Shown piece after piece: positions 57,891-64,000 of a stretch of DNA of 64,000 nucleotides. Source of the stretch: Apostichopus japonicus (lineage: Eukaryota > Echinodermata > Holothuroidea > Aspidochirotida > Stichopodidae). The stretch covers positions 30,482,611 to 30,546,610 of the forward strand of contig NC_092576.1 of assembly GCF_037975245.1 (NCBI RefSeq), read 5' to 3'. The translations under genes were made by a program, and so were the position numbers. The notes under the pieces were generated by a model. It saw nothing but the letters and a program-made list of their open reading frames with translations, did no database searches and had not been told where the DNA came from. The stretch's first letter is position 1; each line of letters begins with the position of its first letter.

Positions 57891-58870
57891 TGGGTCTACC
57901 GAACATTGCCTTCTCGACAGGCTGTACGAAAAGACAAAAACACTAGCGGCGCATTTGAAATTCTAAGTAGAATACAGTTTGTACCAGAGCGGTTCGGAAA
58001 AGAGGCACAGGAGCAATTACATAGTGAAAACAACAAAAGTAACAATTTCTGGTATCAAATGTGACCAGTCAAGTACATCTCTTTTATTAAGTAACATTTT
58101 GGACCTCAGAAACAGGCAAATTAAGAAGCTAGTTACAAAATTTGCAAAGATGGGCAATTTTTGGACTGCCAGTTCTATCGGTAAAGTGGAAATTGGTTTT
58201 GACAAACTATATAAGGACAGGGAAGGGAACTTGTGTACAGAGAAAGAACAAAATGGAAATGAGAACACTGGTAGACATGCAGACTCATAAACACCAACAC
58301 AACAGACACAAATACATCCACTAGAAGGAGAAGAGCTGAGCCCGACACAGAAAAAAAAAGCGAAGCCCACAATGTGGTTACCACATCTTGGGCTGAGTGA
58401 AGTTCAACCATTTGGTCATCAATGCGGAGCAGAACACATTAAAAGGTAGCTTCCGGGGTTTGAGGTTTGTAAGATAAACTGCTAACGCAGTGTTCTGGGT
58501 TCATGGCAGAATCCTGTGAATTTTTCCACGTAGTAAACTTGAAAAAGTCTCATTGGATAGTTCTCAGCAACATCGGCATGACAGGCCCACATGTACGTAT
58601 TTTTCATAGTTATGTGCCTAAGAGATTATAGTACCCACTGGATATCGTTAAAGCTGCTGCCTGTCTCTTGCAGACAAAAGATGACCATATTTTCCTCCAT
58701 GTAATGAATGTTACACAACAGAAATGCGGTTCTTGTGGGGTTATTGCCCTTGCTTTCGCTGCTTCACTTTGCACAGGACAAGATCCCACTAAAATTCATT
58801 ATGATGAGGACATCATCTGGCAGGGTCTTTTTGTAAACCTATCTAATTGGCAAATGACACCTTTGGTATG
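57849..58870 (+). pseudogene. Ulp1-like C48 protease segment downstream of the KDZ-like part
   Basis: The N-terminal landmark FPPSDWVYRTLPSRQAVRK is followed by the helix RNRQIKKLVTKFAKMGNFWT and ASSIGKVEIGFDKLY. Near 58505: AESCEFFHVVNLKKSHWIVL then SNIGMTGPH (catalytic-type His-Trp). Near 58670-58800: MNVTQQKCGSCGVIALAFAA then SLCTGQDPTKIHYDED. The usual G-x-DCG active site reads GSCG, so one residue is lost but the Cys remains. It differs from the two Ulp1 copies at 8.5 and 39 kb and belongs to another subfamily. Confidence 0.65.
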
Positions 58871-59325
58871 AAATCTGCAACACGTGCCGTTAAGAAAAAA
58901 CGCTCACGGGTTGCGACGGAAAGGTTATATTGCACTTGCAGAAGGCCAGAAAATGGGGGGGGGGGGGGGGAGGTGGCACAATGTGCCATGTGTGAAGACT
59001 GGTTCCACGAAACTTGCATAGGACGAATTCCTAAAAGAGCACTATCATTATTGTCAGAGAAGGCTAAGAAAGCAAAACGTGAAAGCAAGCCCCCCCCCCC
59101 AAAAAAAACATCCCCGACCTCAGATAGTTCAAGCTACGTTATGGTATTCATAAATGGCCAGGCCCTTTAAGAACAGTTGTACAATTTTGTTAACCGTATA
59201 GCCCTTGAAAACACATTACCCGAAGAAGCTGAGAAGTTAGCAGTGGTAGAAAGATTGCCAGAAGATATATCCATGAACATCAAGGGATTAACACAGTTTC
59301 AGGGATTAAAGACTTTGATTTGATA
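58847..59325 (+). pseudogene. PHD-like zinc finger and tail, interrupted by poly-G
   Basis: The frame reads RVATERLYCTCRRPENGG, a run of 16 G (58955-58970), then EVAQCAMCEDWFHETCIG. This is a C4HC-type PHD spacing (CTC...CAMC..WFHETC). It is followed by a Lys-rich tail, an 11-C run and a stop at 59168. After the stop the same frame stays open for 50 codons (NFVNRIALENTLPEEAEKLA). PHD fingers follow Ulp1-like domains in some uncharacterised invertebrate proteins, so this is probably the 3' end of copy B. Confidence 0.65.
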
Positions 59326-59509
59326 ACTTGTGCTCAGCACGTCGGTGTGCAGAACAGAGATAAAACGATTGATTGTTCGTTGAAACTAGACAGTATTTTC
59401 CAGGACGGCAATATTAATACTACTAAGGAGACTGTTAATGTTTGATCAGTTCCTTAATTGTTGATGACACTGTTCATTCTGGCACTTATTTTGTTTAACC
59501 GAAACTTCG

Positions 59510-61150
59510 CTAAAGTAAAGTGGTTCTGAAGCTGCCTTAGCCGCTTGGGGGTTATTCTTACCTTGGAGTGCCTCTCCCGCTGGATAGAATTGGTGGGACT
59601 GGTTTGGTTTTTCGTGACTCAATTAAGATCAACCTAATTGCAATGTGATGAAAAGTCTTGTTTTTAATTTTCTGAATTGACGGTCGCTACTGATAATCTC
59701 AGAGTTCGCTTAGTAATTATCTACCGTCCTCCATATTCAGAAGCTCAACAGGTTAACCACTTCAACTTTTTTTTCCAAGAATTCAGCGATTTGCTTGAAG
59801 ACTGTGTGCTTTGTCCTGAAAAAAAACAATTATTGTTACTGGCGATTTTAATATCCATGTTGATGGTTACACAAGTACTGATGCGACTAAATTTCATGAT
59901 ATGACACGTTTCATTTAATCATCACACGATCTACTAACGATATTGTGTTATCGTCTCCAAAAGTATCTGATCATTGGTCAATTAGATGATATTCCTTGAC
60001 CTACCTATGACCATACATTGAACTAAATTAAATACCGGAAATATATATTGCTTTGATCAATTCTGTACAAATATTTTCCAATCTTCACACTGCACACCTG
60101 AATGGCTGGATTTGGAGAGTTTGTTAGAATGCTATGACCCTACTTTTAACATATGTCCTTCTAACTAGAGTTATTACCGTTAGGCCAACAGTGCCTTGGT
60201 TCTCCGATAAATTGAAAATATTACGCTCCGCTTGTCGAAAGGCTGAGAGGGTCTTTCGTAAATCTGGACTTGAATCTGACAGACGGATCCACCCATCTTT
60301 GCGTAATGAGAGTATTCATTCCATGTGGATTCTGCTAAAAAGTCATATTACACATCAATCTTCCGGGACTGTGAAGGCGACACCAATTAACTATTTACTG
60401 TTGTAAAGTCATTGTGTTATATCAAGCAAGTTGTTTCTTATCCGTGACACCAGACTACTATGGAACTTGTTAATGACTACGGACAATATTTTTAAAAATA
60501 ATAGAAATATTTTCTAAAGTTGATAAAATTAATGCAAACATTGATTCCATTGCTACTGCTCCCTTTCAACCTTATTTTCGAGAGCATACCAGCTACATAC
60601 AATCATATGCATCGGTCATAATATCGCATACCAGCTACATACAATCATTTGCCGTGTTGTTATTGCCCTTCCATATTGGTTATCATTTTTGGGGAAGTCT
60701 TTACATTAATAATGATAATAACAATCAACGTTTAACCATTGAAAAACACATTGCAATTTACTTTTCTTTCAGAAGGTGCCCAAAATTATCAGCAAACTGC
60801 CCGAGTTTTCACAAAAATATTCGGTGGGGGGGGGGGCTGCAGCCCCCACCCCAACCAGCCTCCTACGCCAATGTTGACTAGCATGATAAATATTTCACTA
60901 CAAAATGGTAATGTTCCTACGTTAATTCAACGAGCTGTTGTTAATGAGATTGTCTCACATCGTTCTTTCAATGCTCCCTTTCCTGATTGTCAAACTGCTT
61001 TTATGAGAATACGTAGTGAGATAATGATGAATATGAACCAATAACAACGCTCTTTTATTCCTGTTGCATTTGAGTGCAGTGTTCAATACCGTCAATCATG
61101 ATGTTCTTGTTAACATATTGTGGACCTAATACAATAGTGAAACCCTGAAA
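59510..61150 (+). pseudogene. L2-like LINE, endonuclease and RT fragments
   Basis: 59590-59904: GGTGLVFRDSIKINLIAM then LRVRLVIIYRPPYSEAQQVN and an EN core with a frameshift (ITGDFNIHVDG-like; DATKFHDM). 60134-60406: VTVRPTVPWFSDKLKILRSA then CRKAERVFRKSGLESDRRIH, the linker before the RT. About 60510-60590: INANIDSIATAPFQPYF. 60870-61130: MINISLQNGNVPTLIQRAVV and TAFMRIRSEIMMNMNQ, followed in another frame by LSAVFNTVNHDVL. The RT is mostly deleted. A GGGGGCTGCAGCCCCC palindrome (about 60831) sits between the linker and RT pieces. Confidence 0.85.
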
Positions 61151-61189
61151 TGGAGCTAGCGCTGAAACCCCTGATCAACAAACCCTGCC

Positions 61190-61470
61190 ATTCCTTCGCT
61201 AACAGATCAACTCGACCGAAAGTCGACTCGACCGTTACTGAACCTAATAGTTATCTCCACATTAAGTCAACTCGCCACTTCCGTTAACATGACCTACAGA
61301 CAACTCGACCAAACCGTCAACTTCACCTACATTTTAAAAGGTCGAGTTGACAGCAAGTTTGGTGAAGTTGTCAATATGTCGAGTTAACGAAAGGTAGGCT
61401 TGACGTTAGGTTGAGTTAAACTTTAGATTCGGTTGACTTTCGTTCGTTGACTGGATGTTGACTTTCATTC
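61190..61470. repeat. Cluster of CAACTCGACC / GGTCGAGTTG motifs
   Basis: Left half: 'atcaactcgaccgaaagtcgactcgacc', 'gtcaactcgcc', 'acaactcgacc', 'gtcaacttcacc'. Right half: 'ggtcgagttgac', 'ggtgaagttgtc', 'gtcgagttaac', 'ggttgagtt', 'cggttgac'. The switch of strand near 61335 makes the block one imperfect palindrome about 250 bp long. Probably a fold-back or MITE-type element. Confidence 0.6.
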
Positions 61471-61545
61471 GAAAATAACAACATATTGCCAAACAACGAC
61501 TGGGTCACTCAGTCTAATGAACATACGATAGAATGTAATGATTAG

Positions 61546-62870
61546 TGTTGCGCCGATATCACCAATATCGGTTTAGGCCCAATATCGGTCCGATACCGAT
61601 ACGATATTTTTGGACAGGCAAAATCGTACTTTTAGTCATGCATACTTTCACAAATAATCTTCTGGTAAACAACAAAATATAACAACAAAACACAATAATA
61701 AAATGGACGCAGTCAATGTGTGACTACTACGTGAAGCATCGATGGTATTGAACCGTGAAACTACCTACCACACAAGTTAAAAGAATAAGTACAACATCCT
61801 TCTTCTGCGGAATACCAATTGCGCACATTCCTGGAACAATCTGTTGGAACGTTTTATTTTGACTGGGGTAACAATAAAGTTGACTGTCTATAGACACATG
61901 GCCGCAGCACATTACGTCGTTTACATGGATTTTCTCTTCTGTTTTTCTTTCCGAGTCATGTTTCTTCCACATTTGCCATACGCTACCATTGACACGGACT
62001 GTCACTAATGAACTTGATGAAATAAAAATGATAAGCGAGCGACAAAACCAGCAATTATTTTTACAAGCTGCAATGTTGGTCCCACCATTTTCTTGCAAAA
62101 ATTCAACCAATTCTAATCGTTTGCAGTGTTCATCATGTTAAAAAAAATCAGATGCCTCGAGTTGTAAACGCAGAGGACACAAGGAAAGCCTTGTGTACAC
62201 TATGTAGCACATAGATTTTTCGTGGTGGCACTGACTGAAAATATTTCACAACCACCAACTTAAAAAGTCATTTGAGCTGCAACCATGGTGCCATATGCAA
62301 GAAATTTGAAGAAGCACAGAGGATGGCAGAAACCCAAACACGCTAAGCTGAGGGAGATATGGATCGAGCATCAACATCGAAGCAGGCGCACCAACTGAAA
62401 CAGATGGTGGACAAAGTAACCCTTTGGACGGTGACAGATCACCGTACGCTGCGAGCGAACGCCCGTTTAGCCGAAATGATTTCCCTGGATCTACAGTCAT
62501 TTAACATGGTACATAATGTTGGCTTTCAAAGACTTATATCTGATATCTGATCCTCAACTGTTGGGGCAAATTCGTTGATGAGCCTGACCGGCCATTGGAT
62601 AAGTGAAGGCTTTGAACGGAAGCATTGTGTTCTAAACGCTTTCTCGTTTGTCGGACGCCACACCGGTGAAGCAATTTGTTCCGAAATTGAACGAATATTG
62701 GCTGCATGGGAACTGGAGCATGAAGAAGTTGTTGCCATTTGACGTGATAATGCAGTCAATGTCATTAATGGACTTACTCGTACTGGGATCAACCACCAGG
62801 GTTGTTTTATCCATACTTTACCATTAGTAGTTCACGGTGGACCTTCAACTCAACGGTCGGTAAATTACTA
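61546..62870 (+). pseudogene. hAT transposase relic with BED-finger remnant
   Basis: 61546-61612 ('tgttgcgccgatatcaccaatatcgg...ccgataccgata') is typical of ends of animal hAT elements. Near 62248: TTTNLKSHLSCNHGAICKKF, the C-terminal half of a BED finger. 62359-62550: LAEMISLDLQSFNMVHNVGF then QRLISDI. After TGA the same frame continues MSLTGHWISEGFERKHCVLN, FVGRHTGEAICSEIERILAA, a stop, RDNAVNVINGL and GCFIHTL. This is the hAT core with the RDNA Asp block. The 'LDPRY' segment is deleted. A minus-strand frame (61727-62110, GSVWQMWKKHDSE) could be an inverted BED start, uncertain. Confidence 0.8.
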
Positions 62871-63639
62871 ATCCAATGTTCAGGAAACCAAATGGTCTTC
62901 GCGGTGACGAAGATTTTTAATTGGCGGTAAAATACCTGTCAACTTCAACTGCAGTATAGCCTGTTTAACTGCTAGTGTAAATAAAACTGTGCCGTAGTAT
63001 ATCCCATTGGATACAAGATGATACAATTTTGACACAGTAAGTGCTATAAGGCTTAATCCGTTGCAAAAAGCTTCAAGAATGAAATAAATGCAGGAAGATG
63101 TAGTTGAGAAGGTAATGTAATAGTCGGTGCTCATTGGGTACTTTGTAACCTCAAATACTACATGAGAAAATTCATTTTAGTGAGTTCTAAAAGGTAATTG
63201 CACAACATTTGTTGTAAATGAGTGTATTTGACCTAAATGTAAGGAGCTTTGAGGTGTATTCCCATTTGAAAATGAGCAGGCAATGGGAACCGGATCTGAT
63301 CTCTAGCGGAGGATAAATTTTGTTAATGGGAAAGCTAGAATAGATGACAAGTATTAGGTCTTAGATAGCTCCACATTTTTATTGGGGTTGCCATTGGGAT
63401 TCAGAACGGCCCGTTTGTGGTGAAAGAATAGGTAGGCAGAGGTGAAAGACGAGCTTTTTTTCTTCAGATCAAAATTAAATAGTGATGATATATCTTCAAA
63501 ATGCTATTTTTCTCGTGCTTGAGACTGACCTAATGTAAATAGTTCTCTTTTTTATTTCTTCTAGGACAGCTCGAGTGCAATGATTTCTCAAAAGTCCTAT
63601 ACAACTACTAACATCATCTAACGTATACTGTATCCATTA
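62871..63639. other. Intergenic, nothing recognised
   Basis: AT-rich. No frame with a recognisable motif. Confidence 0.45.
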
Positions 63640-64000
63640 TAACGATATAACAAATGACAGGTCAGGTGGCCGATTAGGTGATGGGATTTGTCCCCGTGTG
63701 GACTATGCAACACCTTTTGCTGGAGTGTCCCTTTGTCCGGTTGGTGTGGGATTGGTTTCACGCCTTCGTTATTGGTGTTATTAGTTGCACACCCAACCTG
63801 GGTTAGGGATCTGCTGTTGTTGTTTGCCGCTGTCATCAGGAGACACATCTGGAACAGCAGATGCCGCCTAGTCTTCGATGGGGACGTCTGGAGGGCAGAG
63901 GATGTTGTCCCCCTCGTGCAAAGTGACATCAGGTTGCACATGGAGGCGGACCATGCACGGCTTCCCGACACTGCTTTCCGTAGACGCTGGCGCAAGCCTG
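63640..64000 (+). mobile_element. Tx1-like LINE ORF2 C-terminus, cut by the window end
   Basis: The frame reads WTMQHLLLECPFVRLVWDWF, the zinc-finger-like segment after LINE reverse transcriptases. After one shift it continues IRRHIWNSRCRLVFDGDVWR and ADHARLPDTAFRRRWRKP at the last base. The final 18 bases equal the first 18 of the window, and the frame continues seamlessly into base 19 (VVYYRDGVP...). 5'-truncated near 63650. Confidence 0.85.

Noticed and set aside
1-64000. tRNA, rRNA or long-terminal-repeat retrotransposon
   Set aside because: No cloverleaf or rRNA-like block was noticed, and no long direct-repeat pair with gag-pol between was seen. Absence by eye only; tRNAscan-SE and LTR-finder runs would settle it.

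Overview
This is an AT-rich stretch of animal nuclear DNA, most likely from a marine invertebrate (echinoderm, lancelet, hemichordate, cnidarian or mollusc; I cannot name the species). The evidence is eukaryotic splicing (several exon pairs have matching GT/AG sites and phases), invertebrate-type multigene families (THAP, MADF-BESS, HECT, HMGXB3-like, Ulp1-like proteases) and many animal transposon superfamilies. I see no rRNA, tRNA, CRISPR array, or bacterial or organellar gene. Almost every coding segment is broken by frameshifts, stops or deletions, so the window is mainly a transposon graveyard with a few gene fragments.

Layout. 1-5.6 kb: 3' end of a Tx1-like LINE, a P-element (THAP9-type) transposase relic, a pogo-type transposase relic and an L1-like LINE relic. 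5.7-10.4 kb: satellite-like repeats, a palindromic MITE, a decayed Ulp1-like protease and an unrecognised exon. 11.5-17.3 kb: an inverted Tx1-like LINE tail and an exon set resembling the HECT domain of G2E3-like ubiquitin ligases, with a small LINE inserted into its intron. 17.4-26.4 kb: a CR1-type LINE interrupted by a 7,018-bp CACTG-ended DNA transposon with a TA target duplication. That transposon carries its own intron-containing gene. 26.6-30.8 kb: a half-LINE (ORF1 joined directly to 3' UTR) next to a MADF-BESS gene. 31.6-37.4 kb: an inverted-repeat element and a THAP-domain gene. 37.8-43.7 kb: a second Ulp1-like element, a Mutator-like transposase relic and a GAACC-rich repeat. 44.9-59.3 kb: two partial copies of an HMGXB3/KDZ-like multidomain gene. 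Between them lies a three-level nest: a pogo transposase gene split by a non-autonomous element with an 8-bp target duplication, which is itself split by a piggyBac element. 59.5-64 kb: an L2-like LINE, a hAT transposase relic and another Tx1-like LINE tail.

Most notable points. (1) The nested insertions can be resolved to the base from target-site duplications, and removing them restores reading frames. (2) The 7-kb element holds a phase-consistent spliced gene of unknown family. (3) SGNH, SWIM-type, transposase-like, Ulp1 and PHD segments occur in a fixed order and may be parts of one large element. (4) The first and last 18 bases of the window are identical, and the LINE reading frame continues across the joined ends. 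(5) At least fifteen poly-G/poly-C runs of 10-16 bases lie in an AT-rich background, two of them inside former protein domains.
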